In this document: positions 23,159 to 32,887 of the stretch, piece by piece | Position numbering within the stretch: position 1 is the stretch's first letter | Layout of the letters: each line of letters begins with the position of its first letter | NCBI GenBank assembly: GCA_030267965.1 | Contig: BRYA01000182.1 | Coordinates: 7,696 to 71,695 of the forward strand | Length of the DNA stretch: 64,000 nt | Source of the DNA: Triparma columacea | Lineage: Eukaryota > Sar > Bolidophyceae > Parmales > Triparmaceae | Direction: 5' to 3' | Made by a program: the position numbers and the translations under genes | The notes under the pieces: model-generated | Database searches by the model: none | The model's input: the letters and a program-made list of their open reading frames with translations, nothing else | Told to the model about the DNA's origin: nothing

Positions 23159-24361
23159 ACCCAGCAGGAGGAAGACGACATCTTCCGTGGCATGGACGAG
23201 GTGAGTTTGTGTGAAAAGCGATGAACAAAAAATATCTTTACAGACTTTAAACTTACTCGCCGCCTCGCCGCACAGCTATTTGGCCCAAAGTCGCAGGTTC
23301 CCAACTCGGCCAACAACGAGGGCGTCTTCGTCCCGACCTTTAGCAAATCTCACTCCGACGACGAAGCAACGATCGAGTCAGGCACCGTATACCCTCCACC
23401 CCCCGGCAAGACGTTCGAGATCAAAATCTTCGCCCCCATCCTCGGCGTCATGTTCTACAAGGCATCCGAGCTTCAGACGACCGCCCTGAGGCACGTCGAG
23501 CAGAAAATTATCGACCAGCTCGCTGAGCGCCCTATCGTCACTTTTGTGGCTGGTCAGGGAGGCGCCGCCCAGGCTGGAGTTGAAGTTGGCGACGTTTGTC
23601 TTTCCGTCAATGGGGTTGACGTCTCGACCTCAAAAGCCGCAGCCGCTGAAGTCCGCCGTGGTACCCGTCCCCTCTCCCTCACTTTCTTGAGAATGGCAGA
23701 CATCGAGATAACTCGGGACGAGGGTTTTCATATGGTCAAGTACGACACGATTGAAACTCGCCCGCCAACCAAATATTCCAGCTGGAAGCCAAAGTACGTC
23801 GTGATCGGCGGCATTATTGCCCCTCCCCACATGATGATGATGTACCGTTCTAAGGACGAGTACGACATCGCAGTCCTCGAAGTTACGAGCCAGCGCAAGC
23901 TCTCTGTCAAGGTTAAAGAGTTCAGCCTCAGGGGTGCGAGGATTGCGAACGATTTTAACGGCCCCCTCATTTGCCACCACAAGGGCCAGCTGCAGCCCAT
24001 TAAGTACTTCGTCATAGTCCCCGCAAGGGGCAACCCCATCAAGATCTCCTCCCCGAAGCTCGCGGAGCTCAGAAACGTCCATCTTGCCGTTCGGAGGGCC
24101 ATTGCCGAGTCCAGCCGATCTTCTTCCTCCATCCACTCGAGGACCCCCAGCACAGGAATCCAGCAACACGTCGACAACACCCCCCTCTCGTACGTCAACT
24201 CGGGCGCGATTACCGTGTCCACGTCGCACAACAACCGCGGTGATTCGCAGCAAAATGTCATCGCATACGTGGACAATGGCTACGCGCAGCAGTCAGTTCG
24301 ATCCGACCCGGGTTACCCGGTTCCCGGTTTACCAGGTACACGCAGTAGAGGGCGCTACTGA
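21540..24361 (+). CDS. PDZ-domain protein with NPF/DLF-type motifs and long polyQ tract
   Basis: Four exons, 21540-21994, 22090-22137, 22285-23200 and 23276-24361, give 834 residues. The N-terminal two thirds is disordered: Pro, Gln and Ser rich, with NPFADFG at the start and short acidic-hydrophobic motifs (DLDFFGGG, NDLDALFGSG, DDIFRGMDE). These resemble endocytic adaptor peptides that bind EH domains and clathrin adaptors. A QQYAP array precedes about 30 consecutive Gln. The C-terminal part has a PDZ-like fold (GVEVGDVCLSVNGVDVSTSK) followed by a region of about 150 residues (EGFHMVKYDTIETRP...KYFVIVP) that could be PH-like. A role in membrane traffic is inferred only from the motifs. Exon 2 is just 48 bases. 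Confidence 0.8.
23069..23157 (+). repeat. (CAG)n polyglutamine tract
   Basis: About 30 uninterrupted CAG/CAA codons inside exon 3 of the PDZ gene. Nearly pure CAG, so length variation between strains is likely. Confidence 0.95.
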
Positions 24362-24568
24362 TGACCTGGTCAACTCGGGGGGGGGGGGGGGAGATGGGGG
24401 TGGTGATTGAGGAAGGACCGAGAACGAAAAAAAACAAGGCAGGAGAACTACAAGTCAATCCTGTTCTTCATGGAATCCCGGATTTTCATTTTTTCGATCT
24501 AAGCAAATTTCGTTTATATATCGCTCCATCCTGATAAGCCCACCCCTCACTTCCACTCGATGTTCTTC

Positions 24569-25214
24569 TTACTTCTTGACCTCGATTGATTTGAGGTCCT
24601 CAATTTCGTTCAAGAACTTGTCGATGAATTCCCCCGCGCTGACTCCACAATCCTTGGCTATGCCCTCCATGTAATCCTGGGTTCCCGCCTTGTCAGTGTC
24701 GAGCGCTTTCTCGACGCTGAAGAGGGAATCGAGGTCGTCCACGTCAATGCCCTTCTTGTCGGCGATCCATTCGAGGATGTCATCCTCGAGCTCTGCAAGG
24801 CCGGAGATGGGAGAGGGGAGGGGGTCAGCTCACGAAATTGATAGAAAGGAGTCGTAAGAAGCACAAGTCTACCTCCCCCCCTGCACTCCCTTCTACCCCC
24901 ACCATTATCCTTCCTCAGATATAGTTCACCTGACGTGTCCGCTGTTAAAGCGGGCAATTCAAAACCCCAACCCAACCAAATCGCTTCCCGAAACAGTACT
25001 CGATCAAGATCACTCACCTCCTATGCGCCTCAGTTTCGCCATATCATATCTGCGATAGGTCCATTAAGTTAGTCAAAAGGAGGGAGGCCATTCCACGGCC
25101 CAAACTAGAACCCTAACTGCTCAGATTATTTCCTTACCTGCAAGTCACAGCCCTATTGTCACCCCCCTTGTGCTCGTCGACGTCTTCATCGTCGAAATCT
25201 ACGTGGTCAGCCAT
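24569..25214 (-). CDS. PP1 inhibitor of the PPP1R14 (CPI-17/PHI-1) type
   Basis: Three exons, 25214-25138, 25049-25018 and 24792-24569, give 110 residues. The segment RAVTCRYDMAKLRR followed by ELEDDILEWIADKKGIDVDDL matches the PPP1R14 signature (VT-x2-YD-x3-L...W-I-x2...L). In animals this family blocks protein phosphatase 1 when the Thr just before the YD is phosphorylated; the equivalent Thr here is in AVTCRYD. The middle exon is only 32 bases and splits the motif, which explains why it is easy to miss. The acidic N-terminus (DFDDEDVDEHKGG) and C-terminal helices are not otherwise recognised. It lies next to a protein kinase gene, but on the opposite strand. Confidence 0.7.
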
Positions 25215-25404
25215 CTTGGAGTCCATCTTGGGAGGGGAAGTTTTGGTCTTCTTTTGGTGAGGTCCATCTTCCGTCTTCTAGTTTGCTTGTCCTGCTTCAC
25301 AATTTTGGGTCTGCTTGGACTGTTGACACGAGAGACAAAGCTGTGTCATTGATCGTGCGGCTCGCACCCTCTCACCCCATTAGTTCCAACCCGGTTGCCT
25401 CTAA

Positions 25405-28401
25405 ATGTTCAAGTTCACAAATAACTGGGCTTCTTCATCATCGTCCCAATCTCAACAATCTGTTGAGGAAGACAGGGGGAGGGAGGGCAATGGTTCGAGC
25501 TCCGAGATAGCGGCGTTGCGCAAGATGCTTCTCGAAAACGAGAGAAGGCACCAGGAGGAGAAGGAGCTCATGAGGAAGCAAATAGCAGAGCTTCAGGCAG
25601 CCATGTTAGATAGCAGCAACCCCCCGGGGGGCCAAGGCGCCGCAAACGGGTTTTTGAGCAGAACGAGCTCTGCGGCCCCAATGTTTAGAACGCATAGTCT
25701 TGGGGGCTCCAGGAGTCCAACGTTTGTATACGAGAGCGAAAGCTATGATAGGAGCTACACTCCACCGCCCAGGGCTAATTCATTGCGGTCCAGGACGAGC
25801 ACACTGGAGACAAAAGATATCCCTCCGGAGCTTCTCATCAAGAAGGAGGATATACAGCTACTGGGCTTGATTGGGAGGGGGAGCTTTGGGGAGGTCTGGA
25901 GGGCGCTTTACAAGGAAGAGGTGGTGGCAGTCAAGGTGTTCATTTCAGAGGAGGGGGATGTGGCATCCGAAATAAAGGTCATGGCCCGTGCATCCTCCGC
26001 TTCTAACATTTTGTCCATGGTTGGCGTGGTGATACAGGACGATCCCAACGAGCCCAGCCAGGTTGCGATTGTGACGAAATACATGAGTAATGGGAGCATG
26101 CACGATATGCTCGTCAACACGGAGGCGGCAAATTACCACGGCAAGAGCATACCCATCCTCGACCTAATCCAGATGTCGGCTCAGGCTGCAATGGGGGTTC
26201 TGAATTTGCACACTCGGGGCATCATTCACCGTGACCTGGCCTGCCGCAACCTCCTCGTAGACGCTGAAATGAACGTTTATGTGTGCGACTTTGGGTTCGC
26301 AAGGCTGAGAGCGACGGGTAAAAGCAAGGGATTTACAGCTACGAATTTGGGCCCCGTGAGGTGGGAGGCCCCCGAGAGCCTCAAGAACAAGGAATTTAGC
26401 GAAAAGACTGACGTCTTCAGCTTCGGTGTGTCTTTATATGAAATGTTCTCGGGCCTTGAGCCCTACTCTGGATCCACCAATGCCGCGGTGGCTTACAAAG
26501 TTATATCCGGGGAGCGAATGCGGATCCCAGTCAATGTCGACCCCGCGGTTGCCGAGATTATAACGTCATGCTGGTCACCCAACCCCTCGGCGCGGCCGGA
26601 AATGAGGGAAGTTTACAAAACTCTTCTGAAGCGAAGCCACGGGCTGCAGAACGCCACGAGGGCGCTCTCATCAGGGCAGAGTATCATATCGTTTCTCAAG
26701 CGCGGCGGCGTCCTTTCGAAGATCCCTTTCAATACTGGAGGGAAGGTCTTTAAAAGGGGGAAAAATAGGTTTTTCAAGATTTCTGACGATTTGAGATCAC
26801 TCAGGTGGGAACGAGTGCAGTCTCGTTCTCTCGGCTTGCAGACGCCTGAGAAGATCCTCTTACTGACTGATATTTTGGACATTCTCGTCGGCGGTGTTAG
26901 CGCTAACTTCTTGAGGTACTACGGGCAGGGTCCTGCGGGGAGCCCGAGCGACGGGGAGGTCACGGCGCCCAAGGCCGCCTTTAGTCTCATGACGAAGGAC
27001 AGGAGTATCGACGTTATATGCCCTACGCTGGAGAGCATGAACGAGTGGGTAAGAGGCTTGAAGTACCTCATCAGTCGTCTTACTCCAAATGCGAAGGACG
27101 AGGTGGAGAGCGTCCAGGAGCCCAAGGGTTTGGAGATGAACGGAGAAGGTTTCAGTGTCACAGAGGGAGTCAGAAAATGGAGAAAGGGAAGTAAAGTATT
27201 TAACGAGGAGGAAGTCATGAGCTTGAAGAGGTCGACTCTATCCCGCCTCATCCTCGGGTCGTCCCTCCTGAAATTCCTCCATCTTGGAAAGCCGCACGAG
27301 CGCTTCTTTACGCTCCACCACTCTCTCCGCCACCTTCTCTGGGAAGGCGGGAGGAACAACAGGAGCAAGAGGGTAAACCTTTTGGAAATCAAGGAGGTGC
27401 GGACGATGGATGAGATGGGGAAGGAAGGCGGGGGGGAGGGTGTGAACATCAAGGGCTTCCACGTGAAGAACAAGCTGGCCGCGTCTGTCATTAAGGAGAC
27501 CGTGCCGGGCCTAAAGAAGGAATCTACTCCATTGGAAGCCGCAAATTTCGGTCTGACGCTGGTGGACTTTGAAGGGGAGCGCGTTCTGAACCTCATTGCT
27601 CCAAACGAAGGCGTTTACATGGTCTGGCTTCAGGGCTTGCGTTGGTCCCTCGAGGAAATCGCCTTGCTATACCCGAAGGAGTACCCGCCGGCAGGCGAAT
27701 CGCCCACCAAGCAAGACAGAAGAAGCATGAAGAAGAGGGTAACAAAGACGATGGACTCCGCCCTAAAAGCCGCCGTTAACGCCGGTCGTAGGGGGAGCAG
27801 GAACGTTAACTCAATGCTCCGCGGAACCCCGGGTTCCACGCCCGTCCAGACGCCGGCGGCGACGCCACAGGCGAGCCCGACGCATAGCCCTAGTATAAGC
27901 AGACAGAGCAGCGCGGGGAGCAGCCAGGGGGGGCTAATGGGGGAGAGAAATTACGACGTTTTCTCCGACATTGGGAGCCTGGCTGGAAGCGGGGGAGAGA
28001 GCGATGTAGAGGTAGGGTCAGGCGGGGAAAGGGGAATTAGGAGGATGAACAGCAGCAACAGGGGCAGCCTCAGCGACGAGGATGAAGTGTTCGACCACAG
28101 TGTGTCCCAGGACGACGCGGTATCGTACAAGGACGTGGAACTGAGTATAGGAGGAAACGATGAGAAGGAGAGGAAGGGGGAGGTGGCAGAGGAGGGGGTG
28201 AGCGATGATGATGGTGACGATGACGACGATGATGATGACTACGACGACGATGATGATGATGCAGGTTACGAAGGGGGCACAAGCGAGAGAAGAGTCTCCA
28301 TAGACAAAAGGAAAAAATCGCCAAAGGGAAAGAAAGGGAAGAAGGGGAAAAAGGGCAAGGGTGCGAGAAAGACCAGTTGGAAAGTGATGTGGAACCTGTA
28401 A
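25405..28401 (+). CDS. TKL-type protein kinase with two PH-like regions and acidic/basic tail
   Basis: Single exon, 998 residues. A coiled coil lies at about 34-66 and a Ser/Arg-rich linker at 85-135. The kinase domain spans about 148-410: GRGSFGEVW (157-165), VAVK with K177, HRDLACRN (275-282), DFG at 295, APE at 322. The glycine loop, Lys, HRD and DFG are all intact, so it should be active. HRDLACRN is closer to tyrosine kinases than to most Ser/Thr kinases, but overall it fits the tyrosine-kinase-like group. Two PH-like regions follow, about 434-575 (GGVLSKIPFNTGGKVFKRGKNRFFKI...MNEWVRGLKYL) and about 610-755 (SLLKFLHLGKPHERFFTLHH...VYMVWLQGLRW). The C-terminus has a run of Asp and a Lys/Gly tail. 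Membrane recruitment through lipids is inferred. Confidence 0.9.
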   Translation: MFKFTNNWASSSSSQSQQSVEEDRGREGNGSSSEIAALRKMLLENERRHQEEKELMRKQIAELQAAMLDSSNPPGGQGAANGFLSRTSSAAPMFRTHSLGGSRSPTFVYESESYDRSYTPPPRANSLRSRTSTLETKDIPPELLIKKEDIQLLGLIGRGSFGEVWRALYKEEVVAVKVFISEEGDVASEIKVMARASSASNILSMVGVVIQDDPNEPSQVAIVTKYMSNGSMHDMLVNTEAANYHGKSIPILDLIQMSAQAAMGVLNLHTRGIIHRDLACRNLLVDAEMNVYVCDFGFARLRATGKSKGFTATNLGPVRWEAPESLKNKEFSEKTDVFSFGVSLYEMFSGLEPYSGSTNAAVAYKVISGERMRIPVNVDPAVAEIITSCWSPNPSARPEMREVYKTLLKRSHGLQNATRALSSGQSIISFLKRGGVLSKIPFNTGGKVFKRGKNRFFKISDDLRSLRWERVQSRSLGLQTPEKILLLTDILDILVGGVSANFLRYYGQGPAGSPSDGEVTAPKAAFSLMTKDRSIDVICPTLESMNEWVRGLKYLISRLTPNAKDEVESVQEPKGLEMNGEGFSVTEGVRKWRKGSKVFNEEEVMSLKRSTLSRLILGSSLLKFLHLGKPHERFFTLHHSLRHLLWEGGRNNRSKRVNLLEIKEVRTMDEMGKEGGGEGVNIKGFHVKNKLAASVIKETVPGLKKESTPLEAANFGLTLVDFEGERVLNLIAPNEGVYMVWLQGLRWSLEEIALLYPKEYPPAGESPTKQDRRSMKKRVTKTMDSALKAAVNAGRRGSRNVNSMLRGTPGSTPVQTPAATPQASPTHSPSISRQSSAGSSQGGLMGERNYDVFSDIGSLAGSGGESDVEVGSGGERGIRRMNSSNRGSLSDEDEVFDHSVSQDDAVSYKDVELSIGGNDEKERKGEVAEEGVSDDDGDDDDDDDDYDDDDDDAGYEGGTSERRVSIDKRKKSPKGKKGKKGKKGKGARKTSWKVMWNL

Positions 28402-28450
28402 ATATTGGCACACTTTGTACAATAAGAAACCTCCCCAAATGGTGTCGTTA

Positions 28451-30529
28451 TTATAATTGAGTAGGTCCGTCGTCCTGATCAAGGAGGTTAATAATATCCT
28501 CCAAAACCCTCCTCTCATCCCCTACCTCTTCCCTTTCTTCTCTCACAACTTTCCCGCCCGTCCATTCCCTCACAGTATCTTCCCATTCTTCATCCACCTC
28601 TTCCATAAACGTCACAACCTCCCCCCCCCCCCCCATACCCGTCCGTCCCATTCTCCCACAAGCTTGTCTATACCCTTCCTTCCCAATCCTCCCCACCACC
28701 CCAACCCTCTCCACACCCTCAACATCAAGTCCTCTAACATCGTTAGAGCAGCATAACAATACCGTAGCATCACCTTTAGAGAACGCGCTAATCTGTCTCC
28801 CCGAGTCAACACCACCGACTTCTAGAGGTAGTAAGGCGGCGATTTTCCTATACCCCCAAATACCGTCTCGAATTTGTTCCAATACATCCTTCAGATCCTC
28901 CGGTGTCTCAAAGAATACAATCGTCTTCCCCCCCTCCTTCTCTTCTCCCATTTTTTCTTTGTTAGTTGATGATCTAAGCCATCTAACAATGTCGATAACT
29001 AATCTCCCTTTCCCCGTATACATAACCTTATGTCCCACCCCCTTAAACGCCTCATCCCCCCCCTCAGTTATTCCGTTTTCCACACAGTGCGTTTCATTGA
29101 AGGTAGTTATAACTGCTTCGGATGAGATGGAGGTGGTAGTTATTGAGCCAGCTCTTGCCCAACCGTATCCTCCTTTCCTTATGTTTGCGTCTTCGTTTTG
29201 GTAGACTTCATCATACCATACTCTCCCTTTAACACCTTCATTGTCGTTGAACATCTCCTTAATATCCTTCCATCTATCACTTTGTATAACCAGAACATCA
29301 CCGTATATATCATCTTTAGAATTCAGCGTATCCTTAACCCCGATAGCTTGAATGCGGACGCCTTTTGGACCGGTGTATTTAAACATGTTTATACCATCAC
29401 CTGGAACCCACTCATCCCACTCCCCTTTAACCTCGCTAAAGTCGCTAAAGTCATTATCTTGAGAGGGTGAGAGGGAGGGTTCTGATGGTGAGATATCACG
29501 GATGTTACCACCGAGTATTTGGTATATTGTTTTAACAAACTGCGTTAATATACCATCGTTCTCAACAACAAACACCGCCGTAGGTTGCTCCCCAAATTCT
29601 CCATCCTCCTTTCCCTCGTCTTGTTGGGAGTTGTTTATTTGACGGTATCGTGAGAATTTAGTAGTACTAGATAGCTCCATAATCCTATTACTATCATCCT
29701 TATACTGCGCCCTCCTAACATCCCACCTTTTCCATAGCTCTGAATCCACCTCGGATAACCATATTAATATCATTGAGAGGGTTTTACCTGTACCTGTATC
29801 TGAGTTTAACACGTAGTTTAATTCACGATTAGTTGTAAGTGACTTGGATGGTTGTGATAGTAGGTACCCCATTACGTTGCTTTGTGTTAAAGTAGGGGTT
29901 ACGTATCCTAGGTTAGTTAACCTGTCTACTAACCATGATGGTAAAGGTGGGGAGGTGAAGGATAATGTTCGGGGGTAGGTTGAGGGGGGAGAGGTGGGAC
30001 GGAGGTGGATTATCGATTGGGTGGAGGAGGGGGGGACGAGGGATGGTGTTGGGCTTCTTTGTGTGGTAATCTGGGAGGTGATCTGATCTCTGATTATTGC
30101 AGCTGATTTGTAATCTTCTGATTTTAGTGCTTTTGTTAGTAAAGTATGGAGTGTGTTTATGTTTGTGTTGGGGTTGGGTGGAGTAGATGAGGATGAGGAT
30201 GATAATGAGGATGAGGAAGATGAATCATCAGGTGGCGTCGTTTGTGAGGAGGAGTAGAGTCTTAATAAGCTCTTTGTATGTTTATGTGGGTAGTTATGAG
30301 TGTGCACGTGTTTATGTGTGTATATACCCATACTCATACCCATACTAATACATTTAGATGAAGTATAGCCTTTATTTGTAGTACAATAGCTCTGACTATC
30401 TCGCTGCAGATTCACAAAATAAGCACCTTTCTGATTACATTTTAACATAGGAACACTATGCATCCAACATATTGATGGTACAACTAATACTACCAATATG
30501 ACGACAACAATAGGATTAAGGGTTAGCAT
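28451..30529 (-). CDS. Degenerate DEAD-box-like helicase with UVR motif and N-terminal signal
   Basis: Single exon, 692 residues from ATG 30529; an upstream in-frame ATG at 30598 is possible. The start MLTLNPIVVVILVVLVVPSICW is a strong signal sequence, compatible with secretory or plastid import. A UVR-type motif (ALKSEDYKSAAIIRDQI) lies near residue 130. The helicase core has a Q-motif-like LTNLGYVTPTLTQSNVMGYLL, Walker A SDTGTGKT, a segment like motif V (DVRGLDVEGVERVGVVG) and QACGRMGRTG in place of the usual HRxGRxGR of motif VI. I cannot find a canonical DEAD box; RVWYDEVYQ is the nearest. RNA unwinding in the plastid is a family-based guess. Compared with its neighbours the gene is richer in A and T and in Asn/Ser/Thr codons. 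Confidence 0.75.
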   Translation of the reverse strand: MLTLNPIVVVILVVLVVPSICWMHSVPMLKCNQKGAYFVNLQRDSQSYCTTNKGYTSSKCISMGMSMGIYTHKHVHTHNYPHKHTKSLLRLYSSSQTTPPDDSSSSSSLSSSSSSTPPNPNTNINTLHTLLTKALKSEDYKSAAIIRDQITSQITTQRSPTPSLVPPSSTQSIIHLRPTSPPSTYPRTLSFTSPPLPSWLVDRLTNLGYVTPTLTQSNVMGYLLSQPSKSLTTNRELNYVLNSDTGTGKTLSMILIWLSEVDSELWKRWDVRRAQYKDDSNRIMELSSTTKFSRYRQINNSQQDEGKEDGEFGEQPTAVFVVENDGILTQFVKTIYQILGGNIRDISPSEPSLSPSQDNDFSDFSEVKGEWDEWVPGDGINMFKYTGPKGVRIQAIGVKDTLNSKDDIYGDVLVIQSDRWKDIKEMFNDNEGVKGRVWYDEVYQNEDANIRKGGYGWARAGSITTTSISSEAVITTFNETHCVENGITEGGDEAFKGVGHKVMYTGKGRLVIDIVRWLRSSTNKEKMGEEKEGGKTIVFFETPEDLKDVLEQIRDGIWGYRKIAALLPLEVGGVDSGRQISAFSKGDATVLLCCSNDVRGLDVEGVERVGVVGRIGKEGYRQACGRMGRTGMGGGGEVVTFMEEVDEEWEDTVREWTGGKVVREEREEVGDERRVLEDIINLLDQDDGPTQL

Positions 30530-31016
30530 TATTGATGGAGATATGATTTTGGGCAAAGTCAGCTGGAAGGGGAAGGGGACAAGAGAATTTCGGAACATTT
30601 CTGATCTTATTTGATTCAGGGGCACAACGTGATTATTGGTACCTAGGTGAGCAATTGGGGTGGCATTATAGCAGTCGGCTAAAGGATTATGAGATTGCGT
30701 TGTCTGAAATCGTCATTTCAGGGGAGAAGTAAGACTTCATATCAATCCAATCCGTGCACAATCCTGACGTGCTTTTCATTTCATGGGGAGTGGATATTTT
30801 CAGCTCTCTTGTAGATTTTTCTACGGGATCTCATCTCTTACTTTGTTTGAAGAACCCCGAGCATCACATCTGGAGGGCAAGAAACCCAGCATTACCCATA
30901 TTTCGAAAGAAATCACCTCTAACCCATCCCTCCCAACTGACAACCTTTGCACAGGCAACTTTATTTAGACGTCTATCCATTTATCTTTAAGGCACAGCGC
31001 TCTCGTATTCTAATAT
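30530..31016. promoter_or_regulatory. Divergent intergenic region
   Basis: 487 bases between the start codons of the helicase-like gene (minus) and a membrane-protein gene (plus). Contains no family-like reading frame; promoter content is assumed. Confidence 0.35.
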
Positions 31017-32735
31017 ATGGCTTCGTTCCTTTCTCAAACCGCTCGGCCCATGGCATCAAAGATAGTCCCTGCAGACCTCTCGGGAAAGCCAGTACTACAG
31101 ACCTCCTATGTTGAGCCTGACGACGCGTCGGTTTGCTTCGGCGTCGAAAAGGCGCAGGAAGATGGTGATAACGGTGATGTGGAAGCTGCTGCGGATGTCG
31201 AGGAGGAAAACCCAAGTCACCATGACAATACTGTGGTCGCTGGGAGGGAACAGAAGGAGGGGCAAGACACAGAAGTAGACGCTGGGGATCTGAAGACCAA
31301 GGATGCACCCTCTGGAAGGAATAGCATCCGCGATTCTCTGCTCGTGATGCAGGACGAGATTGGAAAAACTGTCGAAGGAGCTTTCAGTGATGAAAATGTT
31401 GATGAGAGCTCGAGGAACGCTGCAAACGCCAAGCTCACTTTTCCGATTGTACACAACCCTGTCTCCTTCGCGTCGCACACTGCGTCGACCAATGTGCAGG
31501 GGCTGATCAGCGCCTTGCCTTCGTGCTTTATAATTGTGTTGATGAAGTGGGTGAATGAAGAGGTGGTTACGCTCGGAGGCAATGGCTTCTTCGGGGACAT
31601 GCATGTCGTTCGCTGCCTTGGCTGCCTGCTGTGCGTGGATGGGCTCGTCCTCACAATCCGATGGGAGAGAGACTTCACACGGAGGATGTTCTTTATCAAG
31701 CTCCCAGGGCAGCTCTTTTTCATGTTCATTGTCAGCAGCGTCTTCCATTGGGAGATAGGGGGGTTGGCTATATTCTCTGCGACGCTCGCGTTTTCTTGGG
31801 GCGAACTTTGTGGGTATCCTCTGGAAGATCCGCGGCCACCGCTGAGGAAATATGTACTTCAAAGTCTCACGCTTGGGATGGCACTGCATGGCGTTTTTGT
31901 CATCCTTATCAATGTGTTGGTACTCATTACAAGACTCCTCGCCAAGTCAGCGCGTGGATACATTACAGTAGTTGTGACGGGGTTGCTTTTTCCTCTCGTC
32001 ATCTTCGCTGTAAGGAAGTTCGTGACTACATGGATACTAAACTTTGTCTCCGCCAAGGACATGGCCCCTGAGAAGAGAGTCGAACTACTCGGCATGGCCA
32101 TCAACAATTTTTCTCTCAACTTACTAATTACCCCTACTGTCCTCCTCTACTTTAACTCGAGTCCTGTGAACGCTCTAACTTCTGCTTTGCTACAAATTCT
32201 AACCGAGATTGTAGGGAAGATTTACACGATTTGGTTAGTTAAGAAGAAACTCAAGCTGGCATTAAGCGCTGGCGGTGATGGGGCAAAAATGAAACGACTT
32301 GTATCGGGGAAAAAAAATAAAGTCAAGCTCCTTGCGTCAAAGTTGAATGGTGGTAGCATTGAAACAATGGAGGAATACAAATTGAGGTTACGGGAGGAAT
32401 CCTACACCCTAGCCATCAGATGGCACTACGAGATTATTGCAGAAAAGGGTTGTATTGTGGTAGCAGCAGTCATTGCATGGCTTTACTTCCAAGAGCAAGT
32501 TAGCTGTACAAGCAACGAGCTCGTTCTGATCGGAGTAATATTTTTCGTGTTGGAGATTATCACCGACTGCATCTTCGTCTGGGTCATGACTCACAAGTTC
32601 GGGGTTCCGCTTCTTTCTGCAATACCTCGGCAACAAACTTTCACAGGAGCCAAATTTCGAGCGCAGCTTTGTCCGTGCTTCATGTTCACAGCTGCGGGGA
32701 ACTGCATTGCAATGTCAAGCTCTATTAAAATGTAG
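31017..32735 (+). CDS. Multi-pass membrane protein of unknown function
   Basis: Single exon, 572 residues, no recognised family. The first 140 residues are soluble and acidic (many Glu, Asp). About seven hydrophobic spans follow, near 160-177, 232-260, 285-308, 314-335, 362-380, 478-492 and 502-525. A basic loop between about 408 and 460 (KKKLKLALS..., KRLVSGKKNKVKLL) interrupts them and would face the cytosol by the positive-inside rule. The conserved-looking HWEIGGLAIFSATLAFSWGELCGYP stretch lies in the second span region. It has no introns, unlike most neighbours. Transport or signalling roles cannot be told from the sequence. Confidence 0.8.
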   Translation: MASFLSQTARPMASKIVPADLSGKPVLQTSYVEPDDASVCFGVEKAQEDGDNGDVEAAADVEEENPSHHDNTVVAGREQKEGQDTEVDAGDLKTKDAPSGRNSIRDSLLVMQDEIGKTVEGAFSDENVDESSRNAANAKLTFPIVHNPVSFASHTASTNVQGLISALPSCFIIVLMKWVNEEVVTLGGNGFFGDMHVVRCLGCLLCVDGLVLTIRWERDFTRRMFFIKLPGQLFFMFIVSSVFHWEIGGLAIFSATLAFSWGELCGYPLEDPRPPLRKYVLQSLTLGMALHGVFVILINVLVLITRLLAKSARGYITVVVTGLLFPLVIFAVRKFVTTWILNFVSAKDMAPEKRVELLGMAINNFSLNLLITPTVLLYFNSSPVNALTSALLQILTEIVGKIYTIWLVKKKLKLALSAGGDGAKMKRLVSGKKNKVKLLASKLNGGSIETMEEYKLRLREESYTLAIRWHYEIIAEKGCIVVAAVIAWLYFQEQVSCTSNELVLIGVIFFVLEIITDCIFVWVMTHKFGVPLLSAIPRQQTFTGAKFRAQLCPCFMFTAAGNCIAMSSSIKM

Positions 32736-32887
32736 TCCTTACTTCGTATTTATAAAAGTAAGGCTTAGCAAGCGCAATAACTAAATAGTGAATAACCTTA
32801 AACTTGAAATAAAATCTGTGTCCAGTCAATTCAGACCAGACCAGTCGCACCGCCCGACAACTACAATTTTTCTTTCTTTCTTCAAAG

